A stretch of DNA of 64,000 nucleotides from Sinomonas susongensis. Its GTDB lineage: Bacteria; Actinomycetota; Actinomycetes; Actinomycetales; Micrococcaceae. Where the stretch lies: NCBI RefSeq assembly GCF_005877005.1, contig NZ_SSNH01000001.1, forward strand, positions 496,001 to 560,000, read 5' to 3'. The translations under genes were made by a program, and so were the position numbers. Shown piece after piece: positions 35,762 through 44,813 of this stretch (position 1 is the stretch's first letter; every line of letters begins with the position of its first letter). The notes under the pieces are model-generated. The model was not told the DNA's origin and searched no databases. It worked only from the letters and a program-made list of their open reading frames with translations.

Positions 35762-36622
35762 ATGCGTGGAATCATCTTGGCAGGCGGCACGGGATCCCGG
35801 CTTCACCCGATCACACTGGGGGTGAGCAAGCAACTGGTGCCTGTGTACGACAAGCCGATGATCTACTATCCCCTTTCTACGCTGATCCTCGCGGGCATCA
35901 AGGACATCCTCGTCATCACCACTCCGCACGATGCAGAGTCCTTCTCCCGGCTCCTCGGCGACGGGTCCCGTTTCGGCATCAGCATCACCTACGTCCAGCA
36001 GCCTTCCCCCGACGGTCTCGCCCAAGCCTTCATCCTGGGCGAGGAGCACATCGGCTCGGAGACGGTCGCGCTTGTACTCGGCGACAACATCTTCTACGGC
36101 CCGGGCATGGGCACCCAGCTCCGGCGTCACGAGAACATCGACGGGGCGGCCGTGTTCGGCTATTGGGTCAAGGACCCGACCGCGTACGGCGTCGTCGAGT
36201 TCGACGGCGGCGGCAAGGCAGTCTCGCTCGAGGAGAAGCCCGCCAAGCCGAAGAGCAACTATGCGGTTCCCGGGCTCTACTTCTACGACAACGACGTTGT
36301 GGGCATTGCCAAGTCGCTCAAGCCTTCGGCTCGAGGCGAGCTGGAGATCACCGACGTTAACCGGACCTACCTCGAGGCAGGAAAGCTGAAGGTCGAGGTC
36401 CTGCCGCGCGGCACGGCCTGGCTCGATACTGGGACGTTCAGCGACCTCAACGACGCGTCGAACTTCATCCGCACCGTCGAGAACCGTCAGGGGCTAAAGA
36501 TCGGTGCACCCGAGGAGATCGCCTGGCGCCTCGGCTTCCTCTCGGACGAAGAGCTCCGGGAGCGCGCCGAGCCCCTCGTGAAGAGCGGGTACGGGCGGTA
36601 CCTGCTCGAGCTGCTCGGCTGA
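35762..36622 (+). CDS. rmlA: Glucose-1-phosphate thymidylyltransferase, RmlA
   Basis: A 286-residue nucleotidyltransferase making dTDP-glucose. The signature [20 protein letters not shown] is N-terminal, followed by [20 protein letters not shown] (metal aspartate), [20 protein letters not shown] and WLDTGTF. The ATG at 35762 gives the family's usual N-terminus; ATG 35753 or an upstream GTG-like codon would add 3-10 odd residues. It is divergent from rmlB and monocistronic, ending at the strong terminator at 36642. RmlA is normally feedback-inhibited by dTDP-rhamnose. Confidence 0.96.
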   Translation: MRGIILAGGTGSRLHPITLGVSKQLVPVYDKPMIYYPLSTLILAGIKDILVITTPHDAESFSRLLGDGSRFGISITYVQQPSPDGLAQAFILGEEHIGSETVALVLGDNIFYGPGMGTQLRRHENIDGAAVFGYWVKDPTAYGVVEFDGGGKAVSLEEKPAKPKSNYAVPGLYFYDNDVVGIAKSLKPSARGELEITDVNRTYLEAGKLKVEVLPRGTAWLDTGTFSDLNDASNFIRTVENRQGLKIGAPEEIAWRLGFLSDEELRERAEPLVKSGYGRYLLELLG

Positions 36623-36641
36623 AGGCCCTACTCACGACGAG

Positions 36642-36688
36642 AAGGAGGGGCCCTCCACCGCTCGAAGCGGTGGAGGGCCCCTCCTTTT
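36642..36688. terminator. Perfect 21-bp bidirectional terminator
   Basis: Arms 36642-36662 and 36666-36686 are perfect inverted repeats around a 3-nt loop (CGA), with TT continuing the T-run on the plus side and AA before the left arm for the minus side. It separates the convergent rmlA and LGFP lysozyme genes. Confidence 0.9.
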
Positions 36689-36746
36689 CCATGTTCCTTC
36701 TTTGCGGCGCGCCCCGACTTGGCGTCGAGCACGCCCTACCTTGGCG

Positions 36747-39635
36747 TCAGCCCCTGATTCCCGAAGCGCTGCTCCAGGAGATCGTGCCGCCTTGGAACGA
36801 CTGCGAGCACGAGGTCGTCGTGCTGTTGCACGTCTGGCCGGATGTCGGGTAGCCGTATCTGCCGCGCTCGGCACCGGAGTTGAGCCAGTAGGTGCGGATG
36901 GGCCCGTTGGGGGAGAGCTGGGCTCCGCTGGCCTGAGACCAGATGATCGCGCCGTTCTGGTAGTTCTGGTACGTCCCGCCGTTGACGAGGCCCGTGACCA
37001 CTCCAGTGGTGGGGTAGGCGAGCGGGCCCTTCTCAGCGCCGGAGTTCAGCCAGGCCGTGCGGATGGGTCCGTTGGGGGAGAGCTGGGCTCCGGTGGCCTG
37101 GGTCCAGAGGATGGCGCCGTTCTGGAAGTTCTGGTAGCAGCCGCCGTTGCTGAGGCCGCAGACCTGAGCCGACGTGGGATAGCCCAACGGCCCCTGCTCC
37201 GCTCCGGAGTTCAGCCAGTAGCTGCGGATCGGGCCGCTCGGGGAGAGCTGTGCCCCGGTGCCCTGGGACCAGATGACAGCGCCGTTCTGGTAGTTCTGGT
37301 AGGTCCCGCCGTTGACGAGGCCGGTGACGACGCCGCTCGTGGGGTAGGCGAGCGGCCCCTTCTCGGCGCCGGAGTTCAGCCAGGCCGTGCGGATGGGTCC
37401 GCTCGGGGAGAGCTGGGCTCCGCTGTCCTGCGACCAGATGATGGCGCCGTTCTGGTAGTTCTGGTAGGTCCCGCCGTTGACGAGGCCGGTGACGACGCCG
37501 CTGGTGGGGTAGGCGAGCGGTCCCTTCTCAGCGCCGGAGTTCAGCCAGGCCGTGCGGATGGGTCCGCTCGTTGAGAGCTGTGCCCCGGTGGCCTGGGTCC
37601 AGAGGATGGCACCGTTCTGGAAGTTCTGGTAGCAGCCGCCGTTGCTGAGGCCGCAGACCTGAGCTGACGTGGGATAGCCCAGGGGCCCCTGTTCCGCGCC
37701 GGAGCTCAGCCAGTAGCTGCGGATCGGCCCGTTGGGGGAGAGCTGTGCCCCGGTGCCCTGGGACCAGATGATGGCGCCGTTCTGGTAGTTCTGGTAGGTC
37801 CCGCCGTTGACGAGGCCGGTGACGACGCCGCTCGTGGGGTAGGCGAGGGGGCCCTTCTCGGCGCCGGAGTTCAGCCACGCGTCGCGGACCGGTCCGCTCG
37901 GGGAGAGCTGTGCCCCGCTGGCCTGGGACCAGATGATCGCGCCGTTCTGGTAGTTCTGGTAGGTCCCGCCGTTGACGAGGCCGGTGACGACGGCGCTCGT
38001 GGGGTAGGCGAGGGGGCCCTTCTCGGCGCCGGAGTTCAGCCACGCGTCGCGGACCGGTCCGCTCGGGGAGAGCTGCGCTCCCGTGGCCTGGGTCCAGATG
38101 ATCGCGCCGTTCTGGAAGTTCTGGTAGCTGCCGCCTCCGGTAAGGCCCGTCACGACGTTCGAGGTCGGATACCCGAGGGACCCGGTCTCGAATCCCGTGG
38201 TCTGCCACAGGCTGCGAATAGGTCCATTGGGCGAGACCTGAGCGCCGGTCGACGGGGACCAGATGATCGCGCCGTTCTGGAAGTTCTCGTAGTTTCCGCC
38301 GTTGACGAGGCCGCCGACGACTCCGGTTGTGGGGTAGGCGAGAGGCCCTGTCTCGAACCCGGTTGCCTGCCACGCACTTCGGATGGGACCGTTCGGCGAG
38401 ACTTGGGCGCCGCTCCCGGACGACCAGATGATCGCGCCGTTCTGGAAGTTCTGGTAGGCCCCGCTATTGACGAGGCCACCGATCACGCCCGTCGTCGGGG
38501 ACCCAATGTTGGCTCCTCCGGCTACCGATCCGATAGCAGCGCTGGGATTGGTGTCGCCGTAGGTCGCAAAACGCTGAAGGCTCGCGTAATCGCCATTCCA
38601 GACGTTCGAGTCGCCAACGAATGGGCCCGTAGAGCTGTACTGCCACACGCTGAAAGCGCCCCAACCGGCCGGCATCGGGGGACCCGACTGGTTGTACGCG
38701 GCGATCCACAGAGGATTGTTTCCGAAGCCAGCGGAGTTTCCGGTACAGCGGCTCCACCAGTCTGCTGTCGTGTAGATCATGGGGCGACGGCCGGTGAGCG
38801 AAAGCATCGTGTTGCTGAAGTCAGCGATCCAGTTGACCATGGCGGAACCCGCCATGCTGTAGCACGTGTCTCCCATGTAGACGCCGTTGATCGTCTGGCC
38901 CGCGTAGGGGTTGTACTCGATATCGAGTACGGGGGGCAACGTGATGCCGTCTGGGGACCACCCGCCCCCGTTCTGCGTGAAGTACTGGGCCTGGTTCGCG
39001 CCCGAAGACCAATTGGGAATCGCAAAGTGGTAGGCGCCTCGGATCATCCCGACACTCTGGGCATCGCCGTACTGCTGCGAGAACGCCTGGTTGTTGTAGT
39101 AGTTGCCTTCCGACGCCTTCACGTAGGCGAACCGGACGCCCTGGTTCCATTGCCCGGCCCAGTCCACTGTGTCGCTCCACTGCCCGTTCGCGTAGGCAGC
39201 CTGGTAGGCGCTCACGTCAACACCGCTCACGCCCCAGCCCGGCTGCCAAGTAGCGGCCAAGACGCGGACAGCCGACCCCTTCGCAGGGGAACCCATCTGC
39301 TTCGGGTTCTGCGGGTTGACCTGGCCCATCTTGGCTCCCCGGCCGACAGCCTTCTGCATGGCGTCGCGGAGCTGGTTGCTCGCACCCGGGTCTGACGTCG
39401 CCGCGGCAATGGCGCCTGGGGGCGGCGTCGTCTGGGAAGCGAGCGGACTCGGGGTCGCCGTCGCGGAAGGGGTGGGAGTGGGGGCGGCGGTCTGCGCGGA
39501 AGCGGCAGTCTTCGCCGGGGTCGGAGTCGGGGAGGGCGTCGTCGTGGCGGAAGCCGCCGGCACTGCCAGGCCAGTCACGAGCCCAATTGTGAGAAGAGAG
39601 AGCCCCACCGAGTGGGTCAGAGATGTGAGTTTCAT
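36747..39635 (-). CDS. Secreted GH25 lysozyme with C-terminal LGFP repeats
   Basis: A 962-residue secreted protein. A signal peptide ends near 30 (AVPAASA). A Pro/Thr/Ala-rich linker (31-75) follows. The GH25 muramidase domain spans about 135-360, with candidate catalytic residues D140 (GVDVSAYQ), D238 and E240 (VLDIEYN). Residues from 377 hold about 10.5 LGFP repeats of 55 residues, each with an L-G/A-Y-P-T start, QNFQNGAIIW and GAQLSP-GPIR. LGFP repeats bind wall arabinogalactan or other wall polymers in actinobacteria. The protein probably cleaves peptidoglycan while tethered to the polymer made by the surrounding locus. It is monocistronic, with its own promoter (39687-39714). Confidence 0.93.
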   Translation of the reverse strand: MKLTSLTHSVGLSLLTIGLVTGLAVPAASATTTPSPTPTPAKTAASAQTAAPTPTPSATATPSPLASQTTPPPGAIAAATSDPGASNQLRDAMQKAVGRGAKMGQVNPQNPKQMGSPAKGSAVRVLAATWQPGWGVSGVDVSAYQAAYANGQWSDTVDWAGQWNQGVRFAYVKASEGNYYNNQAFSQQYGDAQSVGMIRGAYHFAIPNWSSGANQAQYFTQNGGGWSPDGITLPPVLDIEYNPYAGQTINGVYMGDTCYSMAGSAMVNWIADFSNTMLSLTGRRPMIYTTADWWSRCTGNSAGFGNNPLWIAAYNQSGPPMPAGWGAFSVWQYSSTGPFVGDSNVWNGDYASLQRFATYGDTNPSAAIGSVAGGANIGSPTTGVIGGLVNSGAYQNFQNGAIIWSSGSGAQVSPNGPIRSAWQATGFETGPLAYPTTGVVGGLVNGGNYENFQNGAIIWSPSTGAQVSPNGPIRSLWQTTGFETGSLGYPTSNVVTGLTGGGSYQNFQNGAIIWTQATGAQLSPSGPVRDAWLNSGAEKGPLAYPTSAVVTGLVNGGTYQNYQNGAIIWSQASGAQLSPSGPVRDAWLNSGAEKGPLAYPTSGVVTGLVNGGTYQNYQNGAIIWSQGTGAQLSPNGPIRSYWLSSGAEQGPLGYPTSAQVCGLSNGGCYQNFQNGAILWTQATGAQLSTSGPIRTAWLNSGAEKGPLAYPTSGVVTGLVNGGTYQNYQNGAIIWSQDSGAQLSPSGPIRTAWLNSGAEKGPLAYPTSGVVTGLVNGGTYQNYQNGAVIWSQGTGAQLSPSGPIRSYWLNSGAEQGPLGYPTSAQVCGLSNGGCYQNFQNGAILWTQATGAQLSPNGPIRTAWLNSGAEKGPLAYPTTGVVTGLVNGGTYQNYQNGAIIWSQASGAQLSPNGPIRTYWLNSGAERGRYGYPTSGQTCNSTTTSCSQSFQGGTISWSSASGIRG
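36750..38507 (-). repeat. Tandem 165-bp LGFP repeats with a 495-bp higher-order unit
   Basis: Ten full 55-codon units plus a partial eleventh encode the LGFP array. Units fall into types: most read LAYPTS(G/A)VVTGLVNGG, while units 6 and 9 read LGYPTSAQVCGLSNGGC with two extra cysteines. Units 4-6 and 7-9 form successive three-unit blocks with nearly identical DNA, and unit 10 begins another, so segmental duplication of 495 bp is likely. The terminal unit is divergent. Confidence 0.85.
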
Positions 39636-39686
39636 AACCTTGCCCGCATAGCTGGTCCGAATCCTCAGGCGTGAGGGAGCGAGACC

Positions 39687-39714
39687 ACCATAGCAGCGAT
39701 GTTAAAAGTGTGAA
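39687..39714 (-). promoter_or_regulatory. Candidate sigma-70-type promoter of the lysozyme gene
   Basis: Reading the minus strand, TTCACA (-35, plus 39709-39714) and TATGGT (-10, plus 39687-39692) are separated by 16 nt, about 50 nt before the ATG. The -35 lies in a GTGTGAACAGTGTGA direct repeat. Confidence 0.45.
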
Positions 39715-39792
39715 CAGTGTGATCCAAGTAAATTGGTGTTTCCTATGAAGTTCTTGCGCCCTTCTTGCGTTTCGGCAGCCACGGGGGTCCCG

Positions 39793-39798
39793 TAAGCT
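39793..39798 (+). promoter_or_regulatory. -10 element TAAGCT of galU, probably leaderless
   Basis: TAAGCT ends exactly 6 nt before the galU ATG and no Shine-Dalgarno is present, so transcription should begin at or beside the start codon. Same spacing as at 2496. Confidence 0.45.
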
Positions 39799-39804
39799 AC
39801 GCAC

Positions 39805-40701
39805 ATGCCAGACACCGCACCAATTACCAAGGCCGTGATCCCTGCAGCAGGGCTTGGCACACGCTTCCTCCCGGCAACGAAGGCGATGCCCAAGGAAATG
39901 CTGCCGGTGGTGGACCAGCCCGCGATCCAGTACGTAGTTGCCGAGGCCGCACGGGCGGGACTCGACAATGTCCTCGTCGTCACGGGCCGCAGCAAGCGTT
40001 CCCTCGAGGACCATTTCGACCGCGTCCCGACGCTTGAAGAAGCTCTGGAGCAAAAAGGCGACGAGAAGAAGCTGGCAGCCGTCCGCGAGACGAGCAATCT
40101 GGGCGACATTCATTATGTGCGCCAGGGGGATCCGAAGGGCCTCGGGCATGCGGTGCTGCGTGCGCAGCGGCATGTGGGCAACGAGCCGTTCGCGGTGCTG
40201 CTGGGCGATGACCTGATCGACGAGCGGGACGAGCTGCTGGGGGAGATGATCCGGGTGCAGCAGGCCACGGGGGGTTCCGTGGTGGCGCTGATGGAGGTTC
40301 CGCGGGAGGCGATCTCCGCGTACGGGTGCGCGAAGGTCAGCCCTGTGGAGGGGGAGTCGTTCGTGCAGGTGCACGGGCTGGTGGAGAAGCCGGCGCCGGA
40401 GGATGCGCCCTCGAACCTGGCGATCATCGGCCGGTACGTGCTGCATCCTGCGGTGTTCGGGGTGCTGGAGGAGACCGAGCCGGGCCGGGGCGGGGAGATC
40501 CAGCTCACGGATGCGCTGCAGACCCTGGCCCGCCGGGACGGCGAGGGCGGGGGCGTGTACGGGGTGGTGTTCCGGGGGCGCCGGTACGACACGGGCGACA
40601 AGCTCAGCTACCTCAAGGCCGTCGTCACCCTCGCGTCGGAACGCTCCGACCTTGGACCCGAGCTGCGGTCCTGGCTCCGGGAGTTCGTCGCGGACCTCTG
40701 A
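39805..40701 (+). CDS. galU: UTP-glucose-1-phosphate uridylyltransferase, GalU
   Basis: A 298-residue nucleotidyltransferase making UDP-glucose, the precursor of UDP-galactose and hence of UDP-Galf used by the glf/glfT2 genes. Signature AVIPAAGLGTRFLPATKAMP is at the N-terminus, with KEMLPVVDQPAIQY, the metal-binding VLLGDDLID, VEKPAPEDAPSNLAI and RYDTGDKLSYLKA (the uridine-binding lysine loop). The ATG is preceded by a -10 rather than an SD, implying a leaderless message. It is monocistronic, divergent from the LGFP lysozyme. Confidence 0.97.
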   Translation: MPDTAPITKAVIPAAGLGTRFLPATKAMPKEMLPVVDQPAIQYVVAEAARAGLDNVLVVTGRSKRSLEDHFDRVPTLEEALEQKGDEKKLAAVRETSNLGDIHYVRQGDPKGLGHAVLRAQRHVGNEPFAVLLGDDLIDERDELLGEMIRVQQATGGSVVALMEVPREAISAYGCAKVSPVEGESFVQVHGLVEKPAPEDAPSNLAIIGRYVLHPAVFGVLEETEPGRGGEIQLTDALQTLARRDGEGGGVYGVVFRGRRYDTGDKLSYLKAVVTLASERSDLGPELRSWLREFVADL

Positions 40702-40855
40702 CGTTCCGTCGGCCGGCGGCTCCGTCGGTCTCTATATATACGATATACGCGGCTTCTCTACGGGCGGCTTCCCGACGTCTCGCTGGCCATGCCGCTGGCT
40801 TCTCTGGAGTTGATCAGGCGTATCCACATATGCGTGCTCGGCGTCTCCGTGGCGT

Positions 40856-40878
40856 CCTGCCATGCCTAGGCTGGCAGG
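40856..40878. promoter_or_regulatory. Inverted repeat upstream of the tad operon
   Basis: CCTGCCA (40856-40862) and TGGCAGG (40872-40878) flank a 9-nt centre containing the palindrome GCCTAGGC. It lies 81 nt before the tadA ATG. An AT-rich tract TATATATACGATATAC at about 40734-40749 is further upstream and unusual for this genome. The 258-nt gap otherwise shows nothing recognisable. Confidence 0.35.
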
Positions 40879-40959
40879 GTCGGCCTGGGGAGTCGATGTC
40901 GCCCCGATCGCCAAAGGGGCGGCTCGCAGAAGCAGCGGGGGCTGCGTGGGGGTAGGGCC

Positions 40960-42180
40960 ATGGATGCGTTCGGCATCGTTGAGAAGGAAGTGCGGGAACT
41001 CATCCGCGTGCGGGGGCTGGACCCGCTCCGGCAGGCCGCAGAGGTCCGGCGCCTTGTTGAGGCCGCCGTGGCTGACTACGACGAGCGGGCGCTGCTCGGG
41101 GCGGTGCCCGCCCTCGGATCGCTCGACGTGGCACGTCGGCACGTCTTCGACGCCGTCGCCGGCTTCGGCCCTCTGCAGCCGCTCTTGGATGACCCGGCTG
41201 TCGAGGAGATCTGGATCAATGCGCCGCACGAGGTGTTCGCGGCGCGGGGCGGGGAGGCCGAGCTCACCGCCGTGACCCTCACGGAGCAGAGCGTGCGCGA
41301 TCTCGTCGAGCGAATGCTCAAGACTTCGGGCCGTCGCCTCGACCTGTCCAGTCCGTTCGTCGACGCGGCACTGCCGGACGGGTCGCGTCTGCACGTTGTC
41401 ATTCCCGACGTGACCCGGCGGCATTGGGCCGTCAACATCCGGAAGTTCGTTGCACGCGCGTCTCGTCTCGAACACCTCGTAGAACTCGGTTCACTCACTC
41501 CCAATGCCGCGCAGTTTCTTGCATCGGCGGTCTCGGGCGGCCTCAACATCCTCGTGTCTGGGGCAACTCAGGCAGGCAAGACGACGATGCTCAACTGTCT
41601 TGGGGCCTCGATCGGTTCCAACGAGAGGGTCGTGACTGTCGAGGAGGTCTTCGAGCTTCGAATTCCGTTGCGGGACGTCGTCGGACTTCAGTGCCGTCAG
41701 GCCAGCCTTGAGGGCACGGGTGAGATTCCCCTGCGGCGGCTCGTGAAGGAGGCGCTTCGGATGCGGCCAGACAGGCTCGTTGTCGGGGAGGTGCGAGAGG
41801 CAGAGAGCCTTGACATGCTCATCGCTCTTAATGCCGGGATGCCGGGCATGGGCACGATCCACGCAAATTCGGCCCGCAATGCCGTCACCAAACTCTGTAC
41901 GTTGCCCCTGCTCGCTGGCACGAACATCTCCTCCGAATTCATCGTGCCAACCGTCGCGGCGTGCATCGACCTTGTGGTGCATTGTGTCCGTACTGCGGCC
42001 GGTCACCGTCAAGTCGGCGAGATTCTTGCGCTCGGCGACCGTGTCGAAGGTGGATTGATCGAGGCATCCTCCGTCTTCTCCCGCGTCGACGGAGCACTGC
42101 GCCCGTCGGGAACCGGATTGCCGAAAGCAGCCAAGTTCGCGCGGGCGGGAATCGACGTGACCGCCTTGGGCGCTGCCTGA
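40960..42180 (+). CDS. tadA: Tad pilus assembly ATPase, TadA/CpaF
   Basis: A 406-residue type II/IV secretion ATPase powering Flp pilus assembly. An N-terminal domain (1-140) precedes the RecA-like core: Walker A GATQAGKT (201-208), Asp box VTVEEVFEL, Walker B RPDRLVVGEVRE (269-280) and the His box GTIHANS (H301). The usual Walker A glycine is replaced by glutamine (GxTQAGKT), common in actinobacterial CpaF. It is the first gene of a seven-gene tad cluster, and the tadB start overlaps its stop by 1 nt. No TadZ/CpaE gene precedes it in the window. Confidence 0.9.
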   Translation: MDAFGIVEKEVRELIRVRGLDPLRQAAEVRRLVEAAVADYDERALLGAVPALGSLDVARRHVFDAVAGFGPLQPLLDDPAVEEIWINAPHEVFAARGGEAELTAVTLTEQSVRDLVERMLKTSGRRLDLSSPFVDAALPDGSRLHVVIPDVTRRHWAVNIRKFVARASRLEHLVELGSLTPNAAQFLASAVSGGLNILVSGATQAGKTTMLNCLGASIGSNERVVTVEEVFELRIPLRDVVGLQCRQASLEGTGEIPLRRLVKEALRMRPDRLVVGEVREAESLDMLIALNAGMPGMGTIHANSARNAVTKLCTLPLLAGTNISSEFIVPTVAACIDLVVHCVRTAAGHRQVGEILALGDRVEGGLIEASSVFSRVDGALRPSGTGLPKAAKFARAGIDVTALGAA

Positions 42181-43031
42181 TGGCGCCGACCGTCGGTCTG
42201 ATCGGCGGCCTTGGCCTGTTCCTCGTCTGGTGGGCGTGCTGGGTGCCCGGGAGGCCGAAGACGCGCTCGGGGAGCTTCATAACGGCGGAGCGGCTTCTTC
42301 GCCAGGCGGGGATCGGCAACGTTTCGCCCGCACAGCTCGCTGGAACCTCGTTGGCCTCCGGCGCCCTCGTCGCGGTTGTGGTCGCCGCCATGACAGCTTG
42401 GCCGATAGGCCTTTGCTTCGGGGTGTTCGCCTCCGGAGCACCCTTGGCCCTCGTGGTGTGGCAGGCCAAGCGGCGTGCCCGTGCCCTTCGCGAGGTCTGG
42501 CCCGATGCGGTGGATCACCTGCGCTCCGCCATCCGCGCCGGGCTTTCCCTCCCGGAGGCCCTCATCCAGTTGGGCACTAAGGGGCCTGAGATCCTGCGGC
42601 CGGTCTTCGTAGCCTTCGCCGCAGACTTTCGTTCAGGGGGCAGTTTCGGTGACTCGCTCGACCGGCTGAAGGACAGCCTCGCCGACCCGGTCGCGGACTC
42701 GATCATCGAAGCCCTGCGGCTGACCCGCGACGTCGGAGGTTCTGACCTCGGCCGTCTGCTCGCCACACTCGCCGAGTGCCTCCGTGAGAACCTCCGGACG
42801 CGAAGTGAACTCGAGGCAAGGCAGTCCTGGACCGTCAACGGTGCCCGCTTGGCTGTCGCGGCTCCTTGGGCGGTGCTCCTCCTTCTGGCCACACGCCCGG
42901 AGGCCATGGCCGCCTACGGCCGCCCGGCGGGACTCGTGGTCCTTGCGGCTGGTCTCGTAGTCTCCTCGGTCTGCTACTGGCTCATGCTCCGGATCGCGGC
43001 CCTCCCGACTGAGGAGCGTGTGCTTCGATGA
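42180..43031 (+). CDS. tadB: Tad pilus inner-membrane protein TadB
   Basis: A 283-residue GSPII_F-domain membrane protein. There are two hydrophobic helices near the N-terminus (about 5-20 and 58-88), a cytoplasmic GspF core with VDHLRSAIRAGLSLPEALIQL, and two C-terminal helices. With TadC it forms the platform moved by TadA. The ATG shares one base with the tadA stop (TGATG). The tadC ATG overlaps its stop by 4 nt. Length and helix arrangement are typical. Confidence 0.85.
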   Translation: MAPTVGLIGGLGLFLVWWACWVPGRPKTRSGSFITAERLLRQAGIGNVSPAQLAGTSLASGALVAVVVAAMTAWPIGLCFGVFASGAPLALVVWQAKRRARALREVWPDAVDHLRSAIRAGLSLPEALIQLGTKGPEILRPVFVAFAADFRSGGSFGDSLDRLKDSLADPVADSIIEALRLTRDVGGSDLGRLLATLAECLRENLRTRSELEARQSWTVNGARLAVAAPWAVLLLLATRPEAMAAYGRPAGLVVLAAGLVVSSVCYWLMLRIAALPTEERVLR

Positions 43032-43957
43032 ACCCTGGGTCAGGGCTTTCGATCCTGAGTGGCATGCTGCTCGGCGTGGGGCTGTGGATTACGTTCTTGC
43101 GGGTTCCTGCGATGCGGCGGCCCACCTTTGCAGAACGGGTCGCTCCTCAGCTGCGCTCGCTCGATGCCTCGTCCCGCCTCCTTCGATCCGACCTCGCTGC
43201 TCCCACACTCGAGCGCATTCTCGGGCCAATCCTCAGGGAAGCCCTCACCTCGATTTCGGGACTCGGGGCGGCCAGGAGCGGGCTGGACAGGCGACTCGCC
43301 CAAGCCGGATCGTCGAGAAGCGCGATCGAGTTCAGATCTGAGCAGGTCCTCTGTGCAGGGCTCGCATTCGCGCTCGGATCCGCGTTGGCCATCGGAGGCT
43401 CTTCAGCAGGACGCATTTCGGCCTTCCTCGCAGTCCTGCTGTCCCTCAGTGCGGGTGCGGCGGGATTTCTTGGTCGCGAGTTCGTGCTCAAAGCGGCGGT
43501 CCGCAGAAGACGCCGACGGATCCTGGCGGAGTTCCCGTCAATGGCCGACATGCTGGCACTTGCAGTCGGGGCGGGAGAGACAGCGGGAGCAGCGTTGGAT
43601 CGGCTCGCGGGTCTCTTGAAGGGAGCGCTGGCCGAGGAGTTATCGAAGGTGATCTCGGAGGCCCGGGCGGGGGCAACGCTCGTAGCCGCTCTGCGGTCGA
43701 TGGCCAGCAGGTTGGAGCTCGCCCCGATATCGCGGTTCATCGACGGTCTCGTGGTGGCGATCGAGCGGGGCACCCCTCTTGCGGACGTGCTTCGGGCCCA
43801 AGCACAGGATGTCCGCGATGCGGCGAAGCGCGACCTCATGGAGGCGGCAGGCCGCAAGGAAATCGCCATGATGGTGCCGCTCGTCTTCGGGATCCTTCCT
43901 CTGACGATCGTGTTCGCGGTCTTCCCCGGTTTCGCCACCATAGCCCTCGGGCCATGA
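43028..43957 (+). CDS. tadC: Tad pilus inner-membrane protein TadC
   Basis: A 309-residue second GSPII_F platform protein: an N-terminal helix, a central pair of helices at about 110-155, the cytoplasmic segment FPSMADMLALAVGAGETAGAA characteristic of TadC, then AIERGTPLADVLRAQAQDVR and one or two C-terminal helices. It pairs with TadB. The ATG start overlaps the tadB stop. A 175-nt leader separates it from the pilin gene. Confidence 0.85.
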   Translation: MNPGSGLSILSGMLLGVGLWITFLRVPAMRRPTFAERVAPQLRSLDASSRLLRSDLAAPTLERILGPILREALTSISGLGAARSGLDRRLAQAGSSRSAIEFRSEQVLCAGLAFALGSALAIGGSSAGRISAFLAVLLSLSAGAAGFLGREFVLKAAVRRRRRRILAEFPSMADMLALAVGAGETAGAALDRLAGLLKGALAEELSKVISEARAGATLVAALRSMASRLELAPISRFIDGLVVAIERGTPLADVLRAQAQDVRDAAKRDLMEAAGRKEIAMMVPLVFGILPLTIVFAVFPGFATIALGP

Positions 43958-44132
43958 CCGGCCAGCTTCGGCCGGGCAAGGTGTTTCCCGAAGTCCCGAG
44001 GAGCCGAATTGCCTTCTCCCAGCGAGCAGATGAGAGCAGAGCGACCATGTCGGATCGCATGCCCGGCAGCAAATTGCAGACATCAAACATCAAGTTGAAC
44101 GTCAGAAGAACATCAGATTGAAAAGGGGAATT

Positions 44133-44402
44133 ATGAACACCGTCAGGGCACACTTCTTCTTCACCGCCAGGACAATCGGCTTCACCGCCAGGGCAATCGG
44201 CGCGTGGGCCGCGACCTTGAATGACGAGGGGCCGGGCAGCAGGCCAGCACCATTCCGCGGCTCCGGCCGTGACCGAGGCGACGTGCCCGGCTGGGTGATG
44301 ATCACGCTGATGAGCGCTGTATTGGTGATGGGCCTTCTCGCTATCGCTGCACCGGCGCTCGAAGGCTTGTTCCAGCAGGCGATCAGCAAGGTGAGCAGGT
44401 AG
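44133..44402 (+). CDS. Flp-like pilin (DUF4244 type)
   Basis: An 89-residue small protein. After a long basic N-terminus of about 48 residues comes DVPGWVMITLMSAVLVMGLLAI, a hydrophobic segment with the pattern of class III Flp pilins and DUF4244 proteins, then a short amphipathic tail (ALEGLFQQAISKV). A prepilin peptidase could cut near G50, but no peptidase gene is in the window. The ATG has AAAGGGG at short spacing. It is the only candidate major pilin in the cluster. The 175-nt upstream leader contains three ACATCA copies and may hold its promoter. Confidence 0.75.
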   Translation: MNTVRAHFFFTARTIGFTARAIGAWAATLNDEGPGSRPAPFRGSGRDRGDVPGWVMITLMSAVLVMGLLAIAAPALEGLFQQAISKVSR

Positions 44403-44408
44403 CGCCGT

Positions 44409-44813
44409 ATGGAGCGTGTTCCCTCCGGACGAGGGGAGACGGATCCGATCGAGTCTGGTTCGGCTCCGGCGGAGTTCGTGCTCGTGGGCAGCTTCCTGAC
44501 CGTCCTCTTCCTCGCGATCGTCCAGCTGACGCTCGTGCTCCATGTGCGGAACACACTGGTCGACGCCGCATCCTCGGGGGCGCGGTACGGCGCTCTTGCA
44601 GATCGCGGACCGATGGATGGGAGCGGGCGTGCCGCCGAGCTCGCCGCGGCGGCTCTCGGGCCGTCGTTCGCGTCTGACGTGACAGCGGCGCGAATCGTGT
44701 CCCCAGAGGGGGCCCCGCTTCTCGAAGTCCGGGTGCGCGCGCCACTGCCGTTGGTTGGCTTCGCGGGACCCCCACGAGTCCTCGAAGTGGCGGGTCATGC
44801 TCCGCTCAGCTAG
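44409..44813 (+). CDS. tadE: TadE-like pilus protein
   Basis: A 134-residue pseudopilin. The leader PAEFVLVGSFLTVLFLAIVQ contains one N-terminal helix with the E-F pattern of TadE proteins, which are cleaved like prepilins. VLHVRNTLVDAASSGARYGA follows, as in TadE domains. It starts 6 nt after the pilin stop and its 3' end overlaps the next gene by 17 nt. It is presumably a minor pilin or assembly factor. Confidence 0.8.
   Translation: MERVPSGRGETDPIESGSAPAEFVLVGSFLTVLFLAIVQLTLVLHVRNTLVDAASSGARYGALADRGPMDGSGRAAELAAAALGPSFASDVTAARIVSPEGAPLLEVRVRAPLPLVGFAGPPRVLEVAGHAPLS

Noticed and set aside
36750-38507. Regular repeats resembling a CRISPR array
   Set aside because: Period is 165 bp, in frame and coding for LGFP motifs; there are no short identical repeats with unique spacers and no cas genes.
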